From assembly GCA_013815385.1 (NCBI GenBank), contig JACDGL010000001.1, forward strand, positions 124,001 to 188,000: a DNA stretch of 64,000 nucleotides, written 5' to 3'. The position numbers and the translations under genes were made by a program. Shown here in pieces: positions 1 through 8,709 of this stretch (the first letter of the stretch is position 1; every line of letters starts with the position of its first letter). The notes below the pieces were generated by a model. That model searched no databases. It was not told the DNA's origin and worked only from the letters and a program-made list of their open reading frames with translations. Source of the stretch: Taibaiella sp. GTDB lineage: Bacteria; Bacteroidota; Bacteroidia; Chitinophagales; Chitinophagaceae.

Positions 1-1961
1 AAACCTACATGTGCTATGATAGCTTCATTTGCTACAGGATAGGTAAGCTTGATACCGGTTGGCACATAATCATACGCAACTACATAATTTTGCGAAGGTG
101 AAGGCACATGGAAACCTTTTACTGTAATAGTATAGGTCCCGGGCGCAGGGTTATTAAGAGTTACCTGCTCACAATTATTTACATGGTCTTCCTCTTCCGT
201 AGCAAGGTTATTGATATTGGCAATTGCAGTATCCAGTACCAGCGGATGGTGTATACTTCCGGTGGGGTCAGTAACTGTTATATCCAGATCATTGACCAGT
301 TGGTGAGCTGACAGTGGGCTCGCAGCAGTATCATGCCAGTAGAGCAAAGCCTTGAATGAAGACGTATTTGCCGGAACCGTCACCGTAAAGGATCTGACCC
401 CACCATCTGTAATATTAGCAGTAGTATACCTGTTATTATTCAATATCTGCAACGATCGGTTAACGTTCAGGAAGCCAAACCCAAAGCGGTAATCAGGTCC
501 TGCATTCCCAATATCTGTAGTACCATTAATAATAATGGCTTTCAATACATCGCCCCTTGGATTAGCATTTCCAAACAATTGCCTGTATCGCTGAGTAAGG
601 ATACCCAATGCTCCCGCCACTTGCGGAGAAGCCATACTTGTTCCACTGGCCGTACTGTATACATCTACTCCTATAGTAGAGAATACATCCACGCCATTAG
701 CAGATAGTTCAGGTTTTAATCTTCCATCACGTACAGGTCCACGGGAGCCATCTCCTGCGTTATTATAATTCTTATCAGTACTCGTAACTACCAGTATGTT
801 TTTTGCTCCCTGATATCCGCCGGCTATAGTACCAAATCCGGTAGGATATGGAATACAATTAAGGTTCCCTTCATTGCCGGCTGCAAAAACATGTTGTACA
901 TACGGATATTGCTGCTCTATCTGGTCTAGTGCATTTGCATAAAAGTCGTATATGCCATGATAATTACAATCCCCTTCAGTAACTGAATAAGAATTGTTGG
1001 TAATAGTCATATTGTAATCACGAAACATAGCACCCGTTCTAAACCATACTTCGTCATACAAATGATCTATAAGCGTGACATGGGGCAGCATACCCTCAGC
1101 GCGTGGGTCTATGATACCTGCGCCGCCTGCTATTCCATTTATGTGTACTCCATGATGCGCATCGGGGGCAGGATTATAATTAACAACACGATCCTTCAGA
1201 TCTATGTGATAGATACCGGAAGTATTATCTCCCACCCCTATCACAACACTATCGCCCATCAGTCCGTTCCCGCCAAGTGCGCGCGGTAGGTATGGTATAT
1301 TCGCTTTTTCCATAGCCCTTGCACCATAATCAAGCAAAGTAAACCCTGAAACAGGATTTATAAAGTGCACCCCATACCATTGGGCTATTGCACTTACGTA
1401 TGCCGCAGGCAATTGTATTTTGTAAGCGTTAAATTTTTCGATACTTGCATCCGGTATTACCTGCACTGCATATTGGGTAAATAGTGTTGCAATATCTGAC
1501 GCAGCAATTCCGGGATAAAAAGATGCAATAACCTGTACATTACTATTTATATGTTCATTTACTTTCTTCCATAGGTAATCACTTGCCTTCCACGCAGGCT
1601 GCATTTTCACAATGCCGCGGAGATTACCGTCATTAAGGTTTGATAATAGCCTTCCAGGAGTTAGTATAGCGGTAAATGCATTAGGAGGCAGATAATCCTG
1701 TAGTACTATCCGGTTATTTTTTAAGACCTCACGCTCCTGTTGTGAGGGTAAGGAATAGAATTGTATCAACACTTGCAATGGGCGGGCACTAGGCGATGCA
1801 GCCATACTATCCAAAAATAATTTAGCATTGGCCGGTGGTACAATAACAGCATTCAGTAATGCGATCGATTGTTGCTGGCAGATACCTGCTTGCGTATTAA
1901 CAAGAAGCAGGAAAAGAATAAAATAGCTAAAATAATTTTTACACCTTATAAATAAAGTCAT
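1..1961 (-). CDS. S8 (subtilisin-like) secreted serine protease, 3' end missing
   Basis: The frame is open from an ATG at 1961 to the window edge, so about 650 residues are present and the C-terminus is lost. The N-terminus is a signal peptide (KNYFSYFILFLLLV) followed by a ~200-residue pro-like region. The subtilase catalytic set is complete: Asp in VIGVGDNTSG (about 1216-1245), His in HHGVHINGIAGG (about 1125-1160), the oxyanion Asn in AAGNEGN (about 870-890) and Ser in SGTSMASPQVAGA (about 616-658). A beta-rich domain follows (FTVTVPANTSSFKALLYWHD), typical of the region after the catalytic domain in Bacteroidota extracellular S8 peptidases. A sorting domain may lie beyond the edge. Secreted proteolysis is the likely role; the substrate is unknown. 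Confidence 0.9.
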   Translation of the reverse strand, partial: MTLFIRCKNYFSYFILFLLLVNTQAGICQQQSIALLNAVIVPPANAKLFLDSMAASPSARPLQVLIQFYSLPSQQEREVLKNNRIVLQDYLPPNAFTAILTPGRLLSNLNDGNLRGIVKMQPAWKASDYLWKKVNEHINSNVQVIASFYPGIAASDIATLFTQYAVQVIPDASIEKFNAYKIQLPAAYVSAIAQWYGVHFINPVSGFTLLDYGARAMEKANIPYLPRALGGNGLMGDSVVIGVGDNTSGIYHIDLKDRVVNYNPAPDAHHGVHINGIAGGAGIIDPRAEGMLPHVTLIDHLYDEVWFRTGAMFRDYNMTITNNSYSVTEGDCNYHGIYDFYANALDQIEQQYPYVQHVFAAGNEGNLNCIPYPTGFGTIAGGYQGAKNILVVTSTDKNYNNAGDGSRGPVRDGRLKPELSANGVDVFSTIGVDVYSTASGTSMASPQVAGALGILTQRYRQLFGNANPRGDVLKAIIINGTTDIGNAGPDYRFGFGFLNVNRSLQILNNNRYTTANITDGGVRSFTVTVPANTSSFKALLYWHDTAASPLSAHQLVNDLDITVTDPTGSIHHPLVLDTAIANINNLATEEEDHVNNCEQVTLNNPAPGTYTITVKGFHVPSPSQNYVVAYDYVPTGIKLTYPVANEAIIAHVG

Positions 1962-2041
1962 AACTGGTCTTGTATCGATACCTGTAGCTATCCGCTTATA
2001 AGGTATTATACAAGTTAACTATTTTCTAGGAGATATGCTCC

Positions 2042-3235
2042 CTATATAAAAGCCAGTGGCTCATATCGTTTACCCAATATATTGTAGGGGTCTGCATCCA
2101 GCCACTTGCCCAGTATAGTTGCATATACTTCTTTAAAATCGATCTCGTACTTAAGGTCACCGCTATCCAGGTCCTGCAATGAAGGTATGGGATTGTATAT
2201 GCCCTGTTTTTTAAGGCTTCCGCTCATCAGGAACATACTGTTAGCTGTACCATGATCGGTACCGTTACTTGCATTTTGCCCTACCCTGCGTCCAAATTCA
2301 GAAAAGGTCATTATAACCACATCATTAAAACAGTCATTCTTTTTCAGGTCAGCAACAAGGGCAGTCAATGCTTCGTCCAGCTGTGCAAATAATTTATTTT
2401 GCCTGTCCTTTTGATTCACATGGGTATCAAAGCTTCCGTGCGATACATAATACACCCTGGTTTCCGCACGGGAGGCTATCAGTGACCCTATTATCTGCAT
2501 ATGCTTGCCTATCTCTGTATTCGGATAGGTTTGGCTGCTCGTGTATATCTTGCTCTGCTTATATATGTAATCTGCGGCCGATACGGTACCACGCAATGTT
2601 TTATATAGGTAGTCAGCCAGTTGTTCTTTATGCTCTTCGTTATGGGCAGCCATACGGGTGAAATACGTATTGGTCGCGGCGTTATGAAACTGGTTTATAT
2701 CACGGATAGCCAATGCACTTTTATCTTTTCCCTTCATTGCAAGGCTAAGCGAATCATCTACCTCCAGCGCTAAAGAGTTATGACTATCAGGGTTAAGTGC
2801 GGCATCATCAAGATATCTTCCCAGCCAGCCTGTAGTTACCAGTTCTTCAGATGCGCTTCCGCTCTGCCATATATCCATACTACGAAAGTGTGAGCGATTG
2901 GGCCTGGCATATCCTACCCCATTTATGATGCTTACATATCCTTCATCAAATAGCTGCTTGATCCCTTTTAAAGATGGGTTAAGCCCTATCTCATCTGTAA
3001 GCGACAATGCTTCTTCTTTTTTTATACCTATCAAAGGCCTGCTGGAATAATAGATATCATTACGGTAGGGTATCACTGTATTTAACCCATCATTACCGCC
3101 CGATAGCTGTATTACTATCAGCTTCTTATTACCAGGTAATGGTTTATTCTCAAAAGCCCTCAAAAACTTTGGCACAAACATAGAAGCACTGGCTAATGAA
3201 CTAAGCTGTAAAAATCTGCGGCGCGAAATGGTCAT
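2042..3235 (-). CDS. DUF1501 family protein with twin-arginine signal
   Basis: A 397-residue protein of the DUF1501 family (sulfatase/alkaline-phosphatase-like fold, function unassigned). The N-terminus MTISRRRFLQLSS is a twin-arginine signal, so export in a folded state is likely. Family hallmarks are visible: VIQLSGGNDGLNTV near residue 40, SEFGRRVGQNASNGTDHG near residue 315 and a GSLKKQGIY segment. It lies 10 nt downstream of a DUF1800 gene on the same strand; these two families are recurrently paired in Bacteroidota and Planctomycetota, so they are probably co-transcribed and work on the same process. The length is normal for the family. The function remains unknown. Confidence 0.9.
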   Translation of the reverse strand: MTISRRRFLQLSSLASASMFVPKFLRAFENKPLPGNKKLIVIQLSGGNDGLNTVIPYRNDIYYSSRPLIGIKKEEALSLTDEIGLNPSLKGIKQLFDEGYVSIINGVGYARPNRSHFRSMDIWQSGSASEELVTTGWLGRYLDDAALNPDSHNSLALEVDDSLSLAMKGKDKSALAIRDINQFHNAATNTYFTRMAAHNEEHKEQLADYLYKTLRGTVSAADYIYKQSKIYTSSQTYPNTEIGKHMQIIGSLIASRAETRVYYVSHGSFDTHVNQKDRQNKLFAQLDEALTALVADLKKNDCFNDVVIMTFSEFGRRVGQNASNGTDHGTANSMFLMSGSLKKQGIYNPIPSLQDLDSGDLKYEIDFKEVYATILGKWLDADPYNILGKRYEPLAFI

Positions 3236-3245
3236 AAAATATTTT

Positions 3246-4676
3246 TTAGCACAATTGGTATTCAGGTAATTCCATTAATAGAATGGTAATGCTTTTTATA
3301 TAATCCTCATCCGATCTTTTATCAGCAAACCCATTTATCTGCTCCAGCTTTTCAGGTGCTATTGGTATTGGTAATAAGTAATGGGCCAGCACACCGGCTA
3401 CATCATTACGGTTATAGGCCTTCAATGATTTTATATACGCTGCCCAGTCAACGCTGGCTTTGCCCACAGTAAATTGCTGGCTGGCGTGCCCATCCTGCAT
3501 CAGAGGTTTTTTATTTGCCTCATTCATTTCCGCATCTATTTCTTTGGCAGTAAGGTCCAGTTCTTTAGAGGCAAATAACGCCTCCGGCAGGCGCATTCTT
3601 ATAACTAATGACGAGCTATCTATCCAATCCTTGCCTCCTGGCCATCCGGCTACATTGGGCGGAAAAAATAAATATTGCCCTAATACACGTTGCAGGTTAA
3701 TGACTATTCTGGGATTCTTAAAATCTACCGGGAACATGCGTTGGTACCCTACCAGTAGGTCAATAGGTGATTTGATCTTACTACCGGGTATCTCACTGGT
3801 GTAAAACCAGTCAGCTGTAAACATTCTTTTTAGCAGCGCGCTTATATCATAATTGCTATCATAGAAATGGGTTGACAGATCCTTAACACGTTTCTCATTT
3901 ATCTTATCATCACTTACAACATACCGGTATATCTTTTGGGTTATGTATAATGCTGTTTGTTTCTGCGCCAGCAATATATTCAGGATATCATCGCCATTAA
4001 AGTTCCCTGTCTTACCTAAAAATGTTTTTTCTCCATCATCATGCTGCCCCTTCCTGAAGGTAAAGGCTCCGAACTCATCAAATCCCCAGCCGGTAAAGGC
4101 TCTTGCTGCTTCTTTTATATCCTGCTCTGTGTAGTGCCCACGCCCCAGTGTAAATAATTCCATTACCTCCCGCGCAAAGTTTTCGTTCGGGTGCATCTTT
4201 CTGTTTTGCTGGTTATTCAAAAACTGGAGCATCTCGGGGCTTTTAGATACCGATCGTAAAAGATCGCCGAAGTTACCAAGGGCATTATGTCTCAATTCGT
4301 TTAAGAGTAGTTGCCCGAAGTATGGATTTTCAGAGCGTGCAGCAAAGTGCCCGTGCCAGAAGATGGTCATTTTTTCAAGCAGCGGATATTGTGTATCTAC
4401 CATCGCCTGCATCCATAACAGGTTGAGCTCGCCAATGCGTTGACGAAAAGTTTTCTGCATTTCTTTTCGCTGCATGTCATCTCCAATGCTCTTTAGCATT
4501 TTAGGCGTATTCTGCGCCCATTCTTCTGCAGTTATTGTTTCCAGGCGGCCAGGTGAGGCTTTTGGAAATAATTGTTCAATGCTTTTTTCTATTGGAGTAG
4601 GAGAAAGGTAATTATTCAGGGAGATACCAAATGCTGCACGCGCATAAAGTAATTTATTTTGTTCCTGTACGGTCAT
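3246..4676 (-). CDS. DUF1800 family protein
   Basis: A 476-residue DUF1800 protein. Family signatures include KMTIFWHGHFAARS near residue 100, NFAREVMELFTLGRG near residue 165 and ARAFTGWGF near residue 190. No clear signal peptide is seen from the ATG at 4676; a start further upstream is not evident. It is the first gene of a DUF1800-DUF1501 pair transcribed leftwards, with a 10-nt gap between the two. The biochemical role is unknown. Family identity is firm because both proteins of the pair are recognisable and adjacent. Confidence 0.9.
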   Translation of the reverse strand: MTVQEQNKLLYARAAFGISLNNYLSPTPIEKSIEQLFPKASPGRLETITAEEWAQNTPKMLKSIGDDMQRKEMQKTFRQRIGELNLLWMQAMVDTQYPLLEKMTIFWHGHFAARSENPYFGQLLLNELRHNALGNFGDLLRSVSKSPEMLQFLNNQQNRKMHPNENFAREVMELFTLGRGHYTEQDIKEAARAFTGWGFDEFGAFTFRKGQHDDGEKTFLGKTGNFNGDDILNILLAQKQTALYITQKIYRYVVSDDKINEKRVKDLSTHFYDSNYDISALLKRMFTADWFYTSEIPGSKIKSPIDLLVGYQRMFPVDFKNPRIVINLQRVLGQYLFFPPNVAGWPGGKDWIDSSSLVIRMRLPEALFASKELDLTAKEIDAEMNEANKKPLMQDGHASQQFTVGKASVDWAAYIKSLKAYNRNDVAGVLAHYLLPIPIAPEKLEQINGFADKRSDEDYIKSITILLMELPEYQLC

Positions 4677-4778
4677 ATCCTCATTCAGTTGAAGATTAGA
4701 CTTAAAGGTAGAGCGGAAGTTTATTCAATAAATGCAGTTAGCGGAATATTAACATGCGGCAGGTACCTAAAAAGAACA

Positions 4779-4804
4779 AAGCTCCGGTATTTCTACCGAA
4801 GCTT
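4779..4804 (-). terminator. Hairpin terminator after the DUF5777 gene
   Basis: An 11-bp inverted repeat AAGCTCCGGTA/TACCGAAGCTT with one mismatch and a 4-nt loop. On the minus strand it is followed by TTGTTCTTTTT. It lies about 65 nt past the stop of the DUF5777 gene at 4868, so it probably ends the DUF5777/cytochrome transcript. Confidence 0.6.
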
Positions 4805-4867
4805 CATTTACACCTTATGAAAATTATACCCACTACAAATGTATAACTTTTTCTAGAAAAAAAAAGT

Positions 4868-5818
4868 TTACCATATTTTATTTCTGGAATTTTCGAATCC
4901 TTTTGGTTTGATTATTGTAAACACGCGAGATATATTAAATCCAAAATGAATATCTCCTTTTGCCCAGTTACCCGTGGTCTGCCCAATAAAGGTACGTTCG
5001 GTAATACCGGTAGAGTTGGTAAAGAACAGTTGAAAAACATGCCCACCTGTTTCTATATCAATACCCACAGAAAGAGCGTTATATACAGGCTGCCCCCCTA
5101 CGTTGCTTAGCGGATCGAAAGTATAAAAATACTCGCCTGTTATTGCTATACGCCGGCTCACTTTCAGGCGCGCGCCCATGCCCAGGGCAAGCAGATCATT
5201 ATGGTCTTTTGTAGAGTCAACCAGGTTATAATGGATATGTACAGGCATTAGCTGCAAAGAAAAGCTGTTGCTGAATTTACGCGCTATCAGCAGCTCATTA
5301 AAATAGGTAACCCTGTTACTGAAATAATAGGTATCTCCTGCTGCTAACTGTGGTGCAGGCAGGCTTTGTACAGATAGGCCCCCGACATAGCTAAGACTAA
5401 CGGGATTTTGATTGTTAGTGGTCTGGCGAAGCAGCTTGATCTTCAAAGAGCCGTCATATTCTTTATAAAGAGTACTTCGTCCTATCCCTATCATCAGCCA
5501 GTTTGTAAGGCCATAATCAAATGCAATTTTCGTAGTGGCATTATCAAACCCGTAAAAGGTAGTGACACCGGAGTTAAGTGCACCAAAACGATGATCTATC
5601 CTGAAGTCAAGAATACCCTTCCCTACATTCTCTACGCTATGGCCATTTATGACACGGGTACTTTTAAAGGTGGCTATTACATATTGTTTGGGCGCTTTTA
5701 CCGTTGACTGTGAAGAATCAAGCAAAGCATTTATGTCATTCGTCAAACTATCAGTAACCTGTGCAAACACCGGGACAGTAAACCCTGAAAGGAAAAGATA
5801 CAGTAAAAGTTTTTTCAT
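4868..5818 (-). CDS. DUF5777-type outer-membrane beta-barrel protein
   Basis: A 316-residue protein with a signal peptide (MKKLLLYLFLSGFTVPVFAQ) and a body of alternating hydrophobic/polar strands ending in an aromatic-rich C-terminus, as in outer-membrane barrels. VIATFKSTRVINGHSVE followed by LDFRIDHRFG is typical of the DUF5777 family as I know it. It lies 10 nt downstream of a c-type cytochrome lipoprotein on the same strand, so the two are probably one transcript. A Rieske protein and a porin sit just beyond on the opposite strand. A part in an envelope electron-transfer or uptake module is inferred from this context only. Confidence 0.75.
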   Translation of the reverse strand: MKKLLLYLFLSGFTVPVFAQVTDSLTNDINALLDSSQSTVKAPKQYVIATFKSTRVINGHSVENVGKGILDFRIDHRFGALNSGVTTFYGFDNATTKIAFDYGLTNWLMIGIGRSTLYKEYDGSLKIKLLRQTTNNQNPVSLSYVGGLSVQSLPAPQLAAGDTYYFSNRVTYFNELLIARKFSNSFSLQLMPVHIHYNLVDSTKDHNDLLALGMGARLKVSRRIAITGEYFYTFDPLSNVGGQPVYNALSVGIDIETGGHVFQLFFTNSTGITERTFIGQTTGNWAKGDIHFGFNISRVFTIIKPKGFENSRNKIW

Positions 5819-5828
5819 CTAATTATAA

Positions 5829-6221
5829 TTAATTATTTGGATAGCCGGCGTTAACCCACGCGGTCATTTTATCAATATCGCACTGGGGTATTTTGGTCGC
5901 CGATTGTGGCATAGGCAAGTATCCGGATGCCTGGTTAATAGACCCTATCAATCTGCCGTGCGATGCTGATAATTGTATGCCGCTATACTTAGTATAGTCA
6001 TATCCGTTAGCTACCGTTATTGCATCATGGCAACCGGCTACTCCGCAGTATTGGTCCAGTATAGGCTTTATAACTGAGGAATAAGAAACGGAAGTGGTAT
6101 CGCATGTTGTGGAATTGGCATTAGATGGGTATAATTGTTGCCCTTTATCATAATAACATCCTTGTAATATCAGTAGGCAACTAAATAATAAGATTATTCT
6201 TTTCATAACGCTCTTCATCAT
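5829..6221 (-). CDS. c-type cytochrome-like lipoprotein with CX4CH heme motif
   Basis: A 130-residue lipoprotein. The hydrophobic leader ends in a lipobox (LILQGC, Cys22). Starts at 6221, 6218 or 6206 are all possible; the last gives the most typical SPII leader. The heme site is CGVAGCH (Cys59, Cys64, His65), that is CX4CH rather than CX2CH. YLPMPQ near residue 103 offers a Met as distal ligand. The C-terminal CDIDKMTAWVNAGYPNN is the usual end of Bacteroidota mono-heme domains in which PSVxPIL precedes the heme site; here the segment is SSVIKPILDQYC. It is probably anchored in the periplasm or on the surface and passes electrons; partners could be the DUF5777 barrel and the Rieske protein nearby. 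Confidence 0.75.
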   Translation of the reverse strand: MMKSVMKRIILLFSCLLILQGCYYDKGQQLYPSNANSTTCDTTSVSYSSVIKPILDQYCGVAGCHDAITVANGYDYTKYSGIQLSASHGRLIGSINQASGYLPMPQSATKIPQCDIDKMTAWVNAGYPNN

Positions 6222-6367
6222 AATTTACTCAAACTCAACAAGATGCAAATGGATACAGCTATTTGCCCGTTATATATACGCAACAAAAGTACGTATTGCT
6301 TTTATTCAAACTTCACAGATGCCCTCCTACGGCATATTCAGGCACTATTTTTTTGTAAGTTGTATTG

Positions 6368-6778
6368 ATGACAAGTGTAAAGATACTACTGGCAGATGAT
6401 GACAAAGAAGACCGCTTTATAATGGCGGATGCTTTTGATCAGATCGGATTGGGTGACGCGATACATTTTGAAGAAGATGGCGAAAAGCTAATAGAATATC
6501 TAAATGGCTCGTATTCAGTAGAACCGCTTCCCTCCCTTATTGTGCTTGATCTTAACATGCCCCGCATGAACGGCACACAAACGCTTAAAGCGCTAAAACG
6601 GGACTTCAGGTATAAAGATATTCCTATTATCATCTTTTCTACCTCTGTCAATTCTATTGAAATGAAAGAATGTATGGAAAACGGTGCTGTATCCTACATT
6701 ACTAAACCGGTTACGTACAATGATTGTATAGAAACAGCAAAAAACTTTTACCGCTACAGCGAAAAAGAGCTATCCTAA
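6368..6778 (+). CDS. Single-domain response regulator (Rcp/CheY-like)
   Basis: A 136-residue receiver domain without an output domain. Acidic pocket residues are Asp10-Asp12, the phospho-acceptor is Asp61 in VLDLNMPRMNG, the switch Ser/Thr lies at FSTS near residue 91 and the conserved Lys is K113 in ITKPV. The ATG at 6368 is preferred over the TTG directly before it. The extended form with a long loop after the first strand is typical of receivers paired with hybrid or phytochrome-type kinases. No kinase is nearby, so its partner must be elsewhere. It lies about 107 nt before a porin gene and could share its transcript. Confidence 0.9.
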   Translation: MTSVKILLADDDKEDRFIMADAFDQIGLGDAIHFEEDGEKLIEYLNGSYSVEPLPSLIVLDLNMPRMNGTQTLKALKRDFRYKDIPIIIFSTSVNSIEMKECMENGAVSYITKPVTYNDCIETAKNFYRYSEKELS

Positions 6779-6885
6779 AGGTTTCCAGCCTCATTTTCCC
6801 CATTCCTGAAGTCAATTTACCGATTTATGAAGTGCAGGATACTTGTATTGTACGTCCTTTGCCGACTCAATCATACTTCAACATC

Positions 6886-8133
6886 ATGTATAAGATAATA
6901 TTTGCTTTTGCTTGCTCTTCCCTATTTATAAATCTTACATCAGCTCAGGAATCTACTAACAAAACCATTCAATACACACAGACACCAGCACAGCAACTGA
7001 TAACCACTACAGGCGAGGATTCTCTTAATTCTTTTGGTATCAATCATGCCCGGACAGTTATTTCGGGCTATGGCGAATTACAATACCATAGAGATAATAA
7101 CGCCCGGGTAGCTACCGCTGATCTGAAACGGGCTGTGCTTTTTGTGGGTCATCAGTTTACCGGGAAGATCGCATTCTTCTCCGAACTGGAAGTGGAAGAT
7201 GCTAAAATAGCAGCAGGTGGTTTTGCTGGCGAAGTAGGTATGGAGCAGGCATATCTTAAATTCAGCCTCAATCCCCGCCAGTACATAGTTGCCGGTTTGT
7301 TCCTGCCACGTATAGGTATTATTAATGAGAACCATCTGCCAATTAACTTTAATGGAGTAGAAAGGCCTCAGGTGGAACAATTGATAATTCCTTCTACATG
7401 GAGAGAAATTGGCGTGGGTTTTTACGGGCAAACCACCACTTTGCCATTTACCTACTCTGTAGCATTGGTCAACGGATTGAACAATGCAACATTTGAGCAT
7501 GGCACAGGGTTTGAAAGCGGCCGCGCAGAAGGGCAATTAGCAGGTGCTAATAATCTGGCTATTACAGCAGCAGTACAATACTTTGCCGGCAATTGGAAAT
7601 TTCAGGTCTCCGGCTATGCCGGGGGAACTACCACTCTTAGCCCTGCGAAAGCAGATAGTATGAAGCTGAGTTCCGGTTTTTTGGGGGCACCACTCTACCT
7701 GGGTGAAGCCGACATCCAATATTCCAACAAGGGGCTTTCAATAAAGGCACTTGGTTGCGTGGTTTCTATTCCAGAGGCTGCAAGCATCAACAGGGCTTAT
7801 ACTAACAACACACCGGAACAAATGTATGGGGCATACATGGAGTTGGGCTATAACCTGCTACAGAATGCACCGCGAGCGAAGGCAGCCAACAAACAATTAA
7901 ATATTTTTGCCCGGTACGAAGTATTGGATCTGAATACAAAAATACCCGGTAACGGTATTTATGACGGCACAGAGCAGCAAACACACCTTGTAGCGGGTAT
8001 CGGATATTTCCCCATACCTAATGTAGTTATAAAAGCAGACGTAAGACTATTGCATACAGGCACACCTGATGCGGTATTATCTTACAAACAAAACAATTCA
8101 TTTATTAATATTGGGATAGGATATTCTTTCTGA
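6886..8133 (+). CDS. Porin of the phosphate-selective OprO/OprP-like type
   Basis: A 415-residue outer-membrane protein. The ATG at 6886 gives a clean signal peptide (MYKIIFAFACSSLFINLTSA); the longer open frame upstream overlaps the response regulator gene and is discarded. ISGYGELQYHRD begins the barrel, strands containing FFSELEVEDAK and MEQAYLKFSL follow, and the C-terminus INIGIGYSF ends in Phe as barrels do. The OprO/P-type assignment rests on this overall pattern. Its stop overlaps the start of the Rieske gene by one base (TGATG), so the two are translationally coupled. The substrate cannot be told from the sequence. Confidence 0.75.
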   Translation: MYKIIFAFACSSLFINLTSAQESTNKTIQYTQTPAQQLITTTGEDSLNSFGINHARTVISGYGELQYHRDNNARVATADLKRAVLFVGHQFTGKIAFFSELEVEDAKIAAGGFAGEVGMEQAYLKFSLNPRQYIVAGLFLPRIGIINENHLPINFNGVERPQVEQLIIPSTWREIGVGFYGQTTTLPFTYSVALVNGLNNATFEHGTGFESGRAEGQLAGANNLAITAAVQYFAGNWKFQVSGYAGGTTTLSPAKADSMKLSSGFLGAPLYLGEADIQYSNKGLSIKALGCVVSIPEAASINRAYTNNTPEQMYGAYMELGYNLLQNAPRAKAANKQLNIFARYEVLDLNTKIPGNGIYDGTEQQTHLVAGIGYFPIPNVVIKADVRLLHTGTPDAVLSYKQNNSFINIGIGYSF

Positions 8134-8567
8134 TGCATAGACGAGATTTTATAAAAGGTTCCTGTGGTATCTGTATCGCTTTAAGTACCGGCTTGGTAAT
8201 GAGTGCTATACTGGAATCCTGCGCTTCCGCGCTAAGCATAGTTAAGGCAAAGCAGGATAATAACCTTGTCAGGATACCGGCAGCAGATTTTGATCATAAT
8301 CCATTTAAGCTACTTAGAGTAGATAACTACGACTACGATATAGCCATACAAAAGGAAAAAGATGGTACCTATACAGCCTTACTGCTGATGTGTACCCATG
8401 CCAACCAACCGCTAACAAGGGCAGGTGATAATTATTATTGCACAAACCATGGCAGCCAGTTCGACCATTCAGGAAATGTAACTAAAGGGCCTGCCGAAAA
8501 ACACCTTGTAAAGCTGCATACGCTCGTAAAAGACAATGAGTTGTTCATCCATTTAATAACGATCTGA
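8133..8567 (+). CDS. Rieske [2Fe-2S] protein with Tat-like signal
   Basis: A 144-residue Rieske protein. The ligands are Cys87/His89 (MCTHAN) and Cys103/His106 (CTNHGSQFD), the normal CxH-x13-CxxH layout. The N-terminus MHRRDFIKG with a hydrophobic stretch to residue ~28 resembles a twin-arginine leader, as expected for a protein exported with its cluster. A Cys at position 30 (LESC) could be a lipobox, so it may be lipid-anchored. It is coupled to the porin upstream. There is no cytochrome b partner, so it is not a bc1 subunit here; a role with the nearby c-type cytochrome lipoprotein is inferred. Confidence 0.9.
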   Translation: MHRRDFIKGSCGICIALSTGLVMSAILESCASALSIVKAKQDNNLVRIPAADFDHNPFKLLRVDNYDYDIAIQKEKDGTYTALLLMCTHANQPLTRAGDNYYCTNHGSQFDHSGNVTKGPAEKHLVKLHTLVKDNELFIHLITI

Positions 8568-8709
8568 CCTGCACTTTGCAGACATTTTCCTTATTGGCAT
8601 AATTATATACATTGTCTCTTAAAGTCATCATTAACAAAGCCTTTACATAATTCGGACTTGAATTTGGATTATACACTGCAACAAGGTGATTTCTTTTAAA
8701 CTAATGTAT

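Noticed and set aside
6724-6885. Upstream extension of the porin frame
   Set aside because: It overlaps the response regulator and removes the signal peptide from the N-terminus.
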